Positions 34,164 to 44,862 of a DNA stretch of 64,000 bases are shown here, one piece after another. Both the position numbers and the translations under genes were made by a program. Within the stretch, counting starts at the first letter, position 1; each line of letters opens with the position of its first letter. The stretch is from Gammaproteobacteria bacterium. Its GTDB lineage: Bacteria; Pseudomonadota; Gammaproteobacteria; Steroidobacterales; Steroidobacteraceae. The stretch is taken from NCBI GenBank assembly GCA_003134045.1, contig PLAH01000039.1, forward strand, positions 41,538 to 105,537, written 5' to 3'. The notes beneath the pieces are model-generated. The model saw nothing but the letters and a program-made list of their open reading frames with translations. It did no database searches and was not told where the DNA came from.

Positions 34164-34236
34164 CCTTAAGGAGTCGCCGCACGGAATCCCGCCTGGTGTT
34201 CGCAGCTCGTCGGTGCAATCAATCAAAGGAACGCGC

Positions 34237-35604
<1,368 letters not shown>

Positions 35605-35608
35605 GCCC

Positions 35609-36592
35609 ATGAAACTATTGTCCATCTGCATTCTCGGCGGCAGCGGGTTCCTGGGAACCCGGTTGGTCGCGCGCCTCATCAGAGACGGCCACCGCGTGAC
35701 CGTCCTCTCCCGCGACCGCGAGCGTCACAAGCACTTGCTGGTGCTGCCCGGACTCACCCTGGAGAACTGCGACGTCTATGACGAGGCGCAGCTCAGCGAG
35801 CGTTTCCGCGGCAAGGATGTGGTCATCAATCTGGTCGGCATTCTCAACGAACGCTGGTTCGGCGGCGACGGCTTTCGGCGCGCGCACACGGAGTTGACCC
35901 GGGTGATACTGCAGGCAGCGCGCTCCGCCGGCGTGCCGCGGCTGCTGCAGATGTCGGCGCTCGCCGCCTCGCCCGATGCACCCAGCTACTACCTGAAGTC
36001 CAAGGGCGAAGCCGAACGCTTGATCCGGGACTCGAGCGGCGACCTGAATTGGAGCATTTTCCAGCCCTCCGTGATGTTCGGTCCCGGCGATTCGTTCCTC
36101 AATCGCTTCGCGAACCTGTTGGGCTCGGTGCCCTTCGTGTTTCCGCTGGCGCGCCCGGGCACCCGCTTCCAGCCCGTGCTGGTCGACGATGTGATCGAAG
36201 CTCTGCTGCGCTGCCTGCGCGGCGATGCATCGCGCGGGCAGACCTACCAACTGGGCGGCCCTCAGGTGTATACGCTGCGTCAGATCGTCGATCTGGTGGC
36301 GAAGCTCACCGGCCGACGCAAGTGGATCGTCGGCCTGCCGAACGTGGTCGCGCGCCTGCAAGGCTTCGTCATGAACTTCGTGCCCGGCCGTCCCTTCTCC
36401 AGCGATAACTACAAGTCGCTCACCGTCGACAGCGTATGCACCGAGGACGGCTTCGCCAAGCTCGGCATCCAGCCGCAATCCATGCTCGCCACGGCGCGCC
36501 AGTACCTGGGAGCCTTCGAGGACAACGCGCGGCTCAGCCAGAACCGCGCCGCCGTGGGCCGCGACACGCACTCCCATACATCGCGCTTCTAG
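35609..36592 (+). CDS. NDUFA9-like NAD(P)-binding oxidoreductase
   Basis: 327 residues starting MKLLSICILGGSGFLGTRLV, an extended-SDR Rossmann motif GGSGFLG. YYLKSKGEAERLI supplies the YxxxK pair, followed by FQPSVMFGPGDSFLNRF and QPVLVDDVIEALLRCL, all typical of the complex-I NDUFA9-like group in proteobacteria. The exact substrate is unknown. It is probably in one transcript with the protease gene. Confidence 0.88.
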   Translation: MKLLSICILGGSGFLGTRLVARLIRDGHRVTVLSRDRERHKHLLVLPGLTLENCDVYDEAQLSERFRGKDVVINLVGILNERWFGGDGFRRAHTELTRVILQAARSAGVPRLLQMSALAASPDAPSYYLKSKGEAERLIRDSSGDLNWSIFQPSVMFGPGDSFLNRFANLLGSVPFVFPLARPGTRFQPVLVDDVIEALLRCLRGDASRGQTYQLGGPQVYTLRQIVDLVAKLTGRRKWIVGLPNVVARLQGFVMNFVPGRPFSSDNYKSLTVDSVCTEDGFAKLGIQPQSMLATARQYLGAFEDNARLSQNRAAVGRDTHSHTSRF

Positions 36593-36664
36593 CCCGCGAC
36601 CGGCGCGGGCCGGCGCCGCGCGGGCAACCCGTCCCGACGCTCCGGCCCTGCCCGCCGTGCGGCT

Positions 36665-37903
36665 TCAAGGCAGCGGCGGTTCGCCCGCCGGCGATTGTGC
36701 GAGCGGCAGCGGCGCCAGGTGGTAGAGCCGCCACGCGAATAACAGACTGAGCACGAACAGCGTGGCCACGAATGCCGCGACCCCGGGCCAGCCATGTTGC
36801 GCGTAGAACAGCCCGCCCACCGCGCCCGCAATGCCCGCGCCCAGATAATAGGCAAAGAGGTAGAGGGCGGAGGCCTGCGCTTTCGCCGCGCCCGCGCGCC
36901 GGCCGACCCAACTGCTGACGATGGAATGTCCGCCGAAGAACCCGAAGGTGATCACCGCGATGCCGGCGACGATCGACCACACCGGCCGCAACAAGGTCAT
37001 CCCCAGGCCCACGAGTTCCAGGACGAACATGGTCCACAGCACCTTGCGCCGGCCCAGGCGTCCCGCCAGATGTCCGACCCACGACGAACTGAACATGCCG
37101 ACCAGATACACGCTGAAAATCAGGCCCACGGCGGATTGGCTCAGCGAATAGGGGGGCGCCGTGAGGCGGTAGCCGATGTAGTTGTAGACCGTCACGAAGC
37201 CTCCCAGCAGCACCGAACCTTCCGCGAACAGCCAGGGCAGGCCCGGGTCGCGGAACAGGCCGTGAAAGCGCCGCAGCGCAGAGCGCAGGTTGAGCGGCTG
37301 ATGAACGAAGCGCCGCGACGGCGGCAAATATCGCACGAACAGCAACGCGGCGACCGCGCCCACGGCCCCGACCGCACCGAGAGCGACGCGCCAGCCGAAA
37401 AAATCGGTCAACACGCCGGCGATCAAGCGGCCGCCCAGTCCCCCGGCCGCATTGCCGCCGATGTACAGACCCATGCCGAGCCCGATCGACTCCGGATGAA
37501 CCTCTTCGCTCAGGTACGTCATCCCCACGGCAGGCAGTCCCCCGAGCGCCAGCCCCAGGAGCGCGCGCAGCACCAGAAAACTCCGCCAATCGGGTGCCGC
37601 GGCGGCAATCAATACGATGGCTGCGGACGCCCATAGCGAAAGGGTCATGACCTTCTTGCGCCCCCACGCATCCGACACCGGTCCCGCAAACAGCATGGTC
37701 AGGGCCACAACGGCGCTCGTCAGCGACAGCGACAACGCGCTCTCGGCCGCGCTCACGCCGAATTGACGGCTGAACTCCGGCATCAGCGGCTGCACGCAGT
37801 ACAGAAGTCCGAATGTGGCGACGCCCGCGGCGAACATCGCCAAATTAGTGCGCCGAAAGGCGGGCGTGCCGTGACGTACGAAACCATCCATTGCGCGGTT
37901 CAA
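36665..37903 (-). CDS. MFS transporter, YnfM-like
   Basis: 412 residues, 12 predicted helices. The conserved loop 2-3 motif is GPVSDAWGRKKVM and LGLALGGLPAVGMTYLSEEV matches the YnfM/drug:H+ antiporter-like group. The second half carries GHLAGRLGRRKVLW. Substrate unknown; family members often export arabinose-like sugars or drugs. The start at 37903 is uncertain, with MDGFVRHG four codons later as an alternative. Confidence 0.88.
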   Translation of the reverse strand: MNRAMDGFVRHGTPAFRRTNLAMFAAGVATFGLLYCVQPLMPEFSRQFGVSAAESALSLSLTSAVVALTMLFAGPVSDAWGRKKVMTLSLWASAAIVLIAAAAPDWRSFLVLRALLGLALGGLPAVGMTYLSEEVHPESIGLGMGLYIGGNAAGGLGGRLIAGVLTDFFGWRVALGAVGAVGAVAALLFVRYLPPSRRFVHQPLNLRSALRRFHGLFRDPGLPWLFAEGSVLLGGFVTVYNYIGYRLTAPPYSLSQSAVGLIFSVYLVGMFSSSWVGHLAGRLGRRKVLWTMFVLELVGLGMTLLRPVWSIVAGIAVITFGFFGGHSIVSSWVGRRAGAAKAQASALYLFAYYLGAGIAGAVGGLFYAQHGWPGVAAFVATLFVLSLLFAWRLYHLAPLPLAQSPAGEPPLP

Positions 37904-38047
37904 CCTGCAGGCCTACAAACCGCGATTATGTCTTGTTTATGTCTATTGCAGGGGCGACGTCTATATCGTAGGACCCTCCTCAGTAATCGTGCGCCAGTCG
38001 ACAGCAGGAATGGTCCAAGTCGGGTAGCGGTGTAAGGGAGCATAAAG

Positions 38048-38367
38048 ATGATGGGATTTCGGTTTCGCCTGTGCTGCTTGCTCGGCGCCACGTACGTCAT
38101 GGGTTCGGCCTCGTTGCACGCCCAGGTGAACGTGACCACGTTTCACAACGACAACGCCCGCACCGGACAGAACGTCCAGGAGACGCTCCTGGGGAAGCGA
38201 TAGCAAAGACCATGGCCTATCGAGACGTATCCAGTGGCACTCAGCAGACCGGACCCTTCTATCTCTATGCCTATGCGCTGCCGATCAACAACGCAAAGAC
38301 GATCAAGAGTCTTGCGCTGCCGGGCAACCGTAAAGTCGTGGTGCTCGCGGTGACCCTGACGCCCTGA
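38048..38367 (+). pseudogene. Remnant of a large secreted beta-propeller-like protein
   Basis: From ATG 38048 a signal peptide leads into AQVNVTTFHNDNARTGQN, the typical start of large secreted PQQ-propeller-like proteins, then a stop at 38201-38203 after only 51 codons. In another frame, codons from 38212 to 38367 read PFYLYAYALPINNAKTIKSL and end VVVLAVTLTP, which looks like the C-terminal end of such secreted proteins. The best reading is an internal deletion plus frameshift that removed the centre of one gene. The two ends could come from two genes. Confidence 0.6.
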
Positions 38368-38437
38368 CCCCTCGCCGGCGACGGCGCCGATCGTGCGGCG
38401 GCGCGGGACCGTCCCGGGGGCCGCCGACCCACAAGTG

Positions 38438-39466
38438 TCAGGCTGGGGGCAGCGGCCCGCACACCGCCGCGTCGCGCGCGGTTTGATCGAGCTTCGCGAG
38501 TTGCCGCGCCCGGCGAAGGAACGCGCCGAGATCGCCCTGCACCGCCGCCAGTTCGCGCTCGAACCCCGGCACGCAGTCGTAGTAGGTTGCGATCGAGGCG
38601 AGATGCGCGTTGTTGATCTCGCCCGCGAACCAGGAGTCGAACGGCGCGTGGCCGCCCCATTGCGCCCGCAGACCCGCGTACGAATCGCGCAGGCCGCCGA
38701 AAATCGCCTGCTTGCGCCCGCGCAGGGACTCCGCATCGATGCCCGACGCGTACAGCACCTGCAGCTCACCGCGCGTATGGCGGAGCAGATCGATCACCGC
38801 GAGATAACGTTCCTGCTGGATCCGGTGCTGAGCAAAGTCCGCCTCGCGGCCCTGCGCCAGCAACCACCGCCGCACCCCCTCCTCCTCCACCGTCGTCGCC
38901 AGCGCCTCATTGAACGACGCATCCCCCGCAACATAGAGCAGTTGCTGCGTGAGTTCGTGAAAAACGATGCCCGCCAATTCGATGTCGTCCCATCCCATCA
39001 TGGTGTTGAGAACGGGATCGTTGAAGTGGCCCAGCGTGGAGTATGCCGCCACGCCGCCCAAGCTCACGTCGAAGCCCTGCGCTTTCAATCCGGTGGCAAA
39101 GGCGCGCGCGCGCCGTTCCACGAAATAGCCGCGGTAGGCCACGCAGCCGACCACCGGGAAACACCATTCCTTGGCGTCGACCGAGAACTCCGGCGCCGCG
39201 ACCACGTTCCACACCACATAGGGACGCCCGACGTCCGCGTAGCTTCGGTAGCTGCCGTTGTCGGGAAGGCCCAGTTCGTGGCTCGCGAAATCCCGAATGG
39301 ACGTGACTTCCTCGAGTTGCGCGCGCAGCGCGGCAGAGGTCGCGGGCCGGTCGATCACGCGCGCGATGGGTTCGCGCTTGGACATCAGCGACAGCTGACC
39401 CTGCGCGCTCTCGAACAAGTAGCAGCCGCCGGTCATCGAGGAGATCAACCCGAGCAGCACCGCCAT
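38438..39466 (-). CDS. Lipoprotein aminopeptidase homologue, altered zinc site
   Basis: 342 residues from ATG 39466, with GAGGATCCGC before it; a GTG 11 codons upstream is possible. Lipobox MTGGC near residue 15. It resembles the predicted aminopeptidase family COG4324: [34 protein letters not shown] and [18 protein letters not shown]. In family members a zinc motif FHELAHQ is expected; here the sequence is FHELTQQ, so the second His of HExxH is Gln (CAG). Activity is doubtful unless another ligand substitutes. It is divergent from cca. Confidence 0.8.
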   Translation of the reverse strand: MAVLLGLISSMTGGCYLFESAQGQLSLMSKREPIARVIDRPATSAALRAQLEEVTSIRDFASHELGLPDNGSYRSYADVGRPYVVWNVVAAPEFSVDAKEWCFPVVGCVAYRGYFVERRARAFATGLKAQGFDVSLGGVAAYSTLGHFNDPVLNTMMGWDDIELAGIVFHELTQQLLYVAGDASFNEALATTVEEEGVRRWLLAQGREADFAQHRIQQERYLAVIDLLRHTRGELQVLYASGIDAESLRGRKQAIFGGLRDSYAGLRAQWGGHAPFDSWFAGEINNAHLASIATYYDCVPGFERELAAVQGDLGAFLRRARQLAKLDQTARDAAVCGPLPPA

Positions 39467-39501
39467 GCGGATCCTCGGGAAGTTGCTGCTACTATTCACG
39501 C

Positions 39502-40740
39502 ATGCAAGTGTATCTGGTTGGCGGAGCGGTTCGAGACGCCCTGCTCGGGTTGCCGGTCAAGGAACGCGACTGGGTCGTGGTCGGCGGCACGCGCGACGAC
39601 CTGCTGCGCATGCAGTATCGTGAGGTGGGCCGTGACTTCCCGGTGTTCCTTCATCCGCAAAGCCACGAGGAATATGCCCTGGCACGGCTCGAACGCAAGG
39701 TAGCGCCGGGCTACCGGGGATTCACCGTCGAATTCGGCCCCGACGTGACGCTCGAGGAGGACCTCGCGCGCCGCGATCTGACCATCAATGCGATCGCCCA
39801 GGCGCCGGACGGAACCCTCATCGATCCCCATGGCGGGCAACGCGATCTCGAATCGCGAACCCTGCGGCACGTGTCGGACGCCTTCATCGAGGATCCGGTG
39901 CGCGTGCTGCGGGTGGCGCGCTTCGCCGCACGCTTCGCCGGACTCGGCTTTCACGTCGCACCCGAAACGCTGCATTTGATGCGGCAGATGGTCGAACGGC
40001 ATGAGGTCGATGCCCTGGTCCCCGAGCGCGTGTGGCAGGAATCCGAAAAGGCATTGCGCGAGCCCAAGGCCAGCACGTTTTTCAAAGTGCTGCGCGAATG
40101 CGGCGCGCTGCGGCCGATTTATCCCGAAATCGATGCCCTGTTCGGCGTGCCGCAACCGCCCCAGTGGCACCCGGAAATCGACACGGGTGTTCACACGCTC
40201 ATGGTGCTGGACGAAGCCGCCGCATTGTCCGACGACACCCGAGTTCGCTTCGCGGCGCTGGTACACGATTTGGGCAAGGGCACGACGCCGCCGGCCGAGT
40301 GGCCGAGCCATCACGGCCATGAGGAGCGAAGCGTCGCACTCATCGAGGCGCTCGCGTCGCGCCTGCGCGTGCCCGGCGACCATCGCGACCTCGCCGTGAT
40401 CGTCGCGCGCTATCACGGCATCGTGCACCGCGCCTTCGAACTGCGCGCCGGCACGTTGCTGGAGTTCATGGAGCGCGCCGACGCCTTCCGCCGTCCGGAG
40501 CGGTTCGAGCAGGCGCTGCTCGCCTGCGAAGCCGATGCCCGCGGGCGCGCCGGGCTCGAGCGCAATCCCTACCCCCAGCGTGCCTACGTCCTCGCGGCGC
40601 GCGCCGCCGCGGCGGCGCTCAAGCCTACGCCGGAAGATCTGGAGACGCGCAACGGCGCCAAAATCGCCGAGCGCCTGCGCCAGCGCCGGCTGCACGTGCT
40701 CGACGCGCTGCGCCGGCAATCGAAGCCGCAACAGGACTAG
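39502..40740 (+). CDS. cca: CCA-adding tRNA nucleotidyltransferase
   Basis: 412 residues, [29 protein letters not shown]. The nucleotidyltransferase head has [10 protein letters not shown] and [27 protein letters not shown] follows. A C-terminal HD domain has [15 protein letters not shown] and SHHGHEE. This is the class II E. coli-type bifunctional form with HD phosphohydrolase activity. It adds or repairs the tRNA 3' CCA end. Confidence 0.95.
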   Translation: MQVYLVGGAVRDALLGLPVKERDWVVVGGTRDDLLRMQYREVGRDFPVFLHPQSHEEYALARLERKVAPGYRGFTVEFGPDVTLEEDLARRDLTINAIAQAPDGTLIDPHGGQRDLESRTLRHVSDAFIEDPVRVLRVARFAARFAGLGFHVAPETLHLMRQMVERHEVDALVPERVWQESEKALREPKASTFFKVLRECGALRPIYPEIDALFGVPQPPQWHPEIDTGVHTLMVLDEAAALSDDTRVRFAALVHDLGKGTTPPAEWPSHHGHEERSVALIEALASRLRVPGDHRDLAVIVARYHGIVHRAFELRAGTLLEFMERADAFRRPERFEQALLACEADARGRAGLERNPYPQRAYVLAARAAAAALKPTPEDLETRNGAKIAERLRQRRLHVLDALRRQSKPQQD

Positions 40741-40746
40741 CGAGCA

Positions 40747-41940
40747 TCACAACGAATGCCGCAGGTCTTGCAGCGCGAACCCCGACAGCTCCCGTTCAAC
40801 CCCGAGACCCATGCCACGCGTCCACGCCATTGCCTTGAACCGCTCACCCATTTCACCCGGCAACATCAACCGCCGCGCTTGATTGGCCAAGCGGGCGAAG
40901 CGATTCTCATCGGCACCGGCCAGCGCCCGCATCTCGCGATCGATCCCCAGGCCCGCCAAAAAAAACGCCTGCGTCGTGAACCCGGCGAGTTCGCAGTCGG
41001 CGGCGAGGCACGCCTCGGCCAGCGCCGTGAAATCCACCCAGGCGGTGATGTCCTGCAATCCGGGGCGTATGAACGGATCCTCGTACGCCCCCTGTCGAAA
41101 ATGACAGATCAATGTGCCGCCCTGGCGCTCGCCCAGGTAGTACTGAGCTCGCGGCAGCCCGTAATCGAACCACAGGGCCGCGCCCCGGCGCAGCGAGCCG
41201 ATCACGCTGCGAGTCCAGGGCCGCAGGCGCGGGCAGTACTCCGACACGTAGCCTTCGTCCCAACCGTTGCCGGCGGCCAGCGCCGCCACGGCGCTGCTCA
41301 TGGCGGGGCTCGCCGGGCGCGCCGCCCACACGAACCCGCCGTCCGCCGCGGCGACTCCCATCTCTTCGCATGACGTAGGTTTCCAGCGGAAACGCGCCAC
41401 CGGCAGCGCATCCAGCACTTCGTTGGCGAGAATCACACCATCGAACGGACGGCTCGGCGGCGCATCCAGCCATTCGACTCGGGCCGCAAGGCCCGGCAGC
41501 TGCGCGGCGATCAACGCGCGCTGCCGCTCGCGCAGATCCGCGCTCACCTCGAGAATGACATAGCGTTCCGGCAGGCATCGAAGCGACTCCAGCCGTGTCA
41601 GTGTATCGACCGCCAACCGGCCGGTACCCGCGCCGATTTCCAGGATGACGCCGCTCCCGAGTTCGATCAGAACTTCCGCACATTGCTGCGCGACGCAGGC
41701 GCCGAACAAGCTCGACACTTCGGGCGCCGTGGTGAAATCGCCGCCGCCGCCGAGCTTGCGGGCGCCCGCGCTGTAGTAGCCCAGGCCCGGCGCATATAGG
41801 ACCCGATCCATATACCGCTCGAAGCTGATCCACCCGCCGGCCGCGGCAATCTCCTGCCGCAGCAGCGCCCGGACCCGTTCGCCATGCGACACCTCGTCCG
41901 CACTCAGCGCCAAGCCCGCGCCCATCGCCCGGCCGCCCAT
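40747..41940 (-). CDS. MidA/NDUFAF7-like SAM-dependent methyltransferase
   Basis: 397 residues from ATG 41940, chosen because GGAGGAGATACGGCG precedes it. Family features: ISFERYMDRVLYAPGLGYY, GGGGDFTTAPEVSSLFG, the SAM loop ILEIGAGTGRLAVD, ILANEVLDALPVARF and LWFDYGLPRAQYY. The mitochondrial homologue methylates an arginine of complex I subunit NDUFS2; bacterial substrates are unproven. It is convergent with cca and divergent from the pteridine reductase gene. Confidence 0.9.
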   Translation of the reverse strand: MGGRAMGAGLALSADEVSHGERVRALLRQEIAAAGGWISFERYMDRVLYAPGLGYYSAGARKLGGGGDFTTAPEVSSLFGACVAQQCAEVLIELGSGVILEIGAGTGRLAVDTLTRLESLRCLPERYVILEVSADLRERQRALIAAQLPGLAARVEWLDAPPSRPFDGVILANEVLDALPVARFRWKPTSCEEMGVAAADGGFVWAARPASPAMSSAVAALAAGNGWDEGYVSEYCPRLRPWTRSVIGSLRRGAALWFDYGLPRAQYYLGERQGGTLICHFRQGAYEDPFIRPGLQDITAWVDFTALAEACLAADCELAGFTTQAFFLAGLGIDREMRALAGADENRFARLANQARRLMLPGEMGERFKAMAWTRGMGLGVERELSGFALQDLRHSL

Positions 41941-42034
41941 CGCCGTATCTCCTCCGGGAATCCCGGCTCCGCTTAGGCCCGCGTCACGCCCCATGGTTAC
42001 CTCCTGCCCGGACAATCCGGTATCGTTCCCCCGC

Positions 42035-42790
42035 ATGACATCCCGTATCGAAGCCGACTCCCTGCAAGACCGCGTGGCGCTGATTACCGGCGGCGCACGG
42101 CGCGTCGGCGCTGAAATCGTGCGCACGCTGCACGGCGCCGGCGCCCGCGTGCTGGTTCATTATCGCGACTCGGCCGAAGCCGCAGGCAAGCTGGCCGACG
42201 AACTCAACCGCGCGCGTCCCGGCTCGGTTGCCATCGAAGGCGCGAACCTGCTCGATCCCGGCGCGCCCCACGCATTGGTCGCCGCGGGCCTGCGCGCCTT
42301 CGGCAGGCTCGACATCCTCGTCAACAACGCCTCGACGTTCTACCCCACCGAAGTCGGCGCGATCACCGCCGCCCAGTGGGACGATCTCATGGGCAGCAAT
42401 TTGAAGGCACCCCTGTTCCTGTCGCAGGCCGCCGCGCCGAGCCTTCGGGAGCAGCGCGGACTCATCATCAACATCGTCGATATCCACGCACTGCGTCCGC
42501 TCAAGGGGCATTGCGTCTACAGCGTCGCCAAGGCCGGACTTGCCATGCTGACCCGCTCGCTGGCGCGCGAACTCGGCCCCGACATCCGCGTCAACGGCAT
42601 CGCCCCGGGTCCCGTACTGTGGCCGGAACGCCCCATGGATGAGGCCCTGCAGCGCGAGATCATCGCGAAAACGGCGCTGAAGCGTCACGGTACCCCCCGG
42701 GACGTCGCGCGTACCGCGCTGTTCCTGGCGAGAGACGCTCCCTACATCACCGGTCAAATCATCGCCGTGGACGGCGGACGCAGCATCTAG
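42035..42790 (+). CDS. Pteridine reductase, FolM-like short-chain dehydrogenase
   Basis: 251 residues. TGGARRVGAEIVR, with Arg-Arg after the Gly-rich loop, is characteristic of pteridine reductases and FolM. Other SDR motifs are NNAS (LVNNASTFYPTEVG) and the catalytic CVYSVAKAGL (YxxxK), and NGIAPGPVLWPE. It probably reduces dihydropteridines such as dihydromonapterin. A folB gene 1.7 kb away on the other strand supports a pterin link. Confidence 0.88.
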   Translation: MTSRIEADSLQDRVALITGGARRVGAEIVRTLHGAGARVLVHYRDSAEAAGKLADELNRARPGSVAIEGANLLDPGAPHALVAAGLRAFGRLDILVNNASTFYPTEVGAITAAQWDDLMGSNLKAPLFLSQAAAPSLREQRGLIINIVDIHALRPLKGHCVYSVAKAGLAMLTRSLARELGPDIRVNGIAPGPVLWPERPMDEALQREIIAKTALKRHGTPRDVARTALFLARDAPYITGQIIAVDGGRSI

Positions 42791-42813
42791 CATCTCGGCG
42801 CCGTGCCGGGATG

Positions 42814-44457
42814 CTAGGACGGATTCGCCGTTTTGCCGGGCGCCGAACTCTTCGAACGCCGCCGCGGCGGACGGGAACGCGGCGCTTTGGCCTCGGGAGC
42901 CGCATCCGGCTGCGCATGCCAGTCGCTCTCGGGGGGGCCGGATTCGGAAGCCCCCTCATTCTCGAAGTCCACCGCGGTGGGCTCGCGGATGATGAGCCGC
43001 GCGCGTTCGATGTCCTTCGCCAGCGGCCGCTCGTCGCGATAGTGGGGAATGCGGTTGCGCACCGCGCGATACACGATGTCGGTATTGGGCGCGCGCGCCA
43101 ATGGCGATGCTTGCAGATCGTAAGCCTGCGCCGCCGCCAACAGTTCGATGCTCAAAATGAATTCGGCATTGTCCAGAATTTTCAGCAGCTTGAGCGCGGC
43201 GGGCGTCGCATGGCAGAGATGGTCCTCCTGCAGCCCCGACGTGATACCGCCGTCCAAGCTGGCCGGCGCGGCCAGCCGCCGATTCTCGGCGACCAACGAG
43301 GCGGCCGTGTACTGCGCGATCATGAATCCCGAACCCGCACCGCTGTCGGAGGCGAGAAACGCGGGCAAGCCACTGACCAGCGGATTCACCAGCCGATCGA
43401 TGCGCCGCTCGGCCATGGCGGCGACCTCGGCCATCGCGACGCCCAGCGCATCCGCGCTCAAGCCGATGGCAGCGCCCACCGCATTGGCCTGCGACAGGGC
43501 GCGGGGCGAGTCCTCGGTGCCGGTCACGACCGGATTGTCGGTTGCCGCCCGCAATTCCAAATCCACCACCGCGGCGGTCTGCGCGAACACGTCGCGCGCC
43601 GCGCCGTGCACGTGCGGAATGGCGCGCAGGCTCAACGAATCCTGAGTGCGGCGGCCGGCGCTCGCCGCCAGGATGGCGCTCCCCTCGAGCAGCGACCTGA
43701 GCCGTTCGCCCACCTCCGACAGGTTGGGCGAGGCGCGCAACGCCAGCCCCTCGGCATCGAAGGCGCTCAGCTGCCCATGCAGATTCTCGAAGCTCATCGC
43801 GGAAATGACGTCGGCCCAGTTGAGCAGGCGCTCTGCGCGCAGGCAGGCAAGCGCCGTGAGGCCCGTGACGCACGGCGTGCCGTTCACCACGCTCAAGCCC
43901 TCCTTCGCCTCCAGCACCAGCGGTTGCAGGTCCAACGCGCGCAGCAGGTCGGCGCTCGCCCGGCGCTCGACGCCCCGCTGCACGCACCCCTCGCCCACCA
44001 GCACCAAGGCAACGTGCGCCATGTGCGTGAGATACCCCACCGAGCCTTGCGCGGGTACGTCCGGAATCCAATCGTGGGCCAACAACGAGACCAGACGCTC
44101 GACCAAGTCCAAGCGCACGCCCGAAAGCCCGTGCGCGAAATTATTGACCGCGGCCGCGATGATGGCCCGCACCTCGCAGCGGCCGAGCAGCGGCCCCACG
44201 CCCACCGCATGACTCATGACGATGTTGCGCGACAGATGCCGCAATTGGGATGGCTCGACGACCACGTCGCACAGAGCACCGACGCCGGTATTGACGCCGT
44301 ACGCACGGATGCCCTTGTCGACGATGGATTCCACCAGGCGGCGGGCGGCGCGGATGCGCAGCTGCGCCGCCTCGGACAGGACGAACGGCGCACCTTCGGC
44401 GATGGCCGCCACCTGCCGCCAGGACAAGGGCTGATCGAGAACGACGGATGTCGACAT
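42814..44457 (-). CDS. Ammonia-lyase (HAL/PAL) homologue lacking MIO tripeptide
   Basis: 547 residues from ATG 44457 (TTAAGG at good spacing). The whole HAL fold is recognisable: YGVNTGVGAL, MSHAVGVG, NNFAHGLSGVRLD, KEGLSVVNGTPCVTGL, QDSLSLRAIPHVHGAARD, AATDNPVV, MIAQYTAASLVAENRRL, LQEDHLCHA. At the MIO cofactor site, family enzymes read GSVGASGDLAPLAH; here the DNA gives GSVGYLTHMAH, three residues shorter with no Ala-Ser-Gly and no Asp. A lysine/arginine- and proline-rich tail of about 45 residues ends the protein. It may be inactive as an ammonia-lyase or do different chemistry. It starts 7 bases after folB. Confidence 0.85.
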   Translation of the reverse strand: MSTSVVLDQPLSWRQVAAIAEGAPFVLSEAAQLRIRAARRLVESIVDKGIRAYGVNTGVGALCDVVVEPSQLRHLSRNIVMSHAVGVGPLLGRCEVRAIIAAAVNNFAHGLSGVRLDLVERLVSLLAHDWIPDVPAQGSVGYLTHMAHVALVLVGEGCVQRGVERRASADLLRALDLQPLVLEAKEGLSVVNGTPCVTGLTALACLRAERLLNWADVISAMSFENLHGQLSAFDAEGLALRASPNLSEVGERLRSLLEGSAILAASAGRRTQDSLSLRAIPHVHGAARDVFAQTAAVVDLELRAATDNPVVTGTEDSPRALSQANAVGAAIGLSADALGVAMAEVAAMAERRIDRLVNPLVSGLPAFLASDSGAGSGFMIAQYTAASLVAENRRLAAPASLDGGITSGLQEDHLCHATPAALKLLKILDNAEFILSIELLAAAQAYDLQASPLARAPNTDIVYRAVRNRIPHYRDERPLAKDIERARLIIREPTAVDFENEGASESGPPESDWHAQPDAAPEAKAPRSRPPRRRSKSSAPGKTANPS

Positions 44458-44464
44458 GGCGGCC

Positions 44465-44854
44465 TTAAGGTTTGCCGCGCTGGGCATGCCACTCGTCGAG
44501 CAGCGAGCGGTCACGCTCGATCGCCACCCCCACGTCGCGCGAATTGCGCACCGCGCCCGGTTTGCTCAACACGATGCGCACCCAGGCGACGCCGAACTCC
44601 TCCAGAATCAGCATGGCAACGTGCTCGGCCAGCGTTTCCACGAGGTGAAACTCCGAGGCTGCGACGAACGCCAGCACGCGCTTCGCCACGCCCCTGTAGT
44701 TCAACGTATCCGCGATCGAATCCGTCAATGCGGCCTTGCGGATGTCGGCGCTCATTTCAATGTCGATGAGCAGGGTCTGCCTGACCTGCCGTTCCCAATC
44801 GAGGATGCCGATGATGGCTTCGGTCTTGAGCGCGTGTATGAAAATCTTATCCAT
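44465..44854 (-). CDS. folB: Dihydroneopterin aldolase
   Basis: 129 residues, MDKIFIHALKTEAIIGILDWERQVRQTLLID with the active Glu in the WERQ loop and the catalytic Lys in VLSKPGAVRNSRDVGV. It makes 6-hydroxymethyl-dihydropterin for folate synthesis. It starts 8 bases after tsaD and is followed by the lyase homologue, an unusual set of partners. Confidence 0.92.
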   Translation of the reverse strand: MDKIFIHALKTEAIIGILDWERQVRQTLLIDIEMSADIRKAALTDSIADTLNYRGVAKRVLAFVAASEFHLVETLAEHVAMLILEEFGVAWVRIVLSKPGAVRNSRDVGVAIERDRSLLDEWHAQRGKP

Positions 44855-44862
44855 CGACAGTC

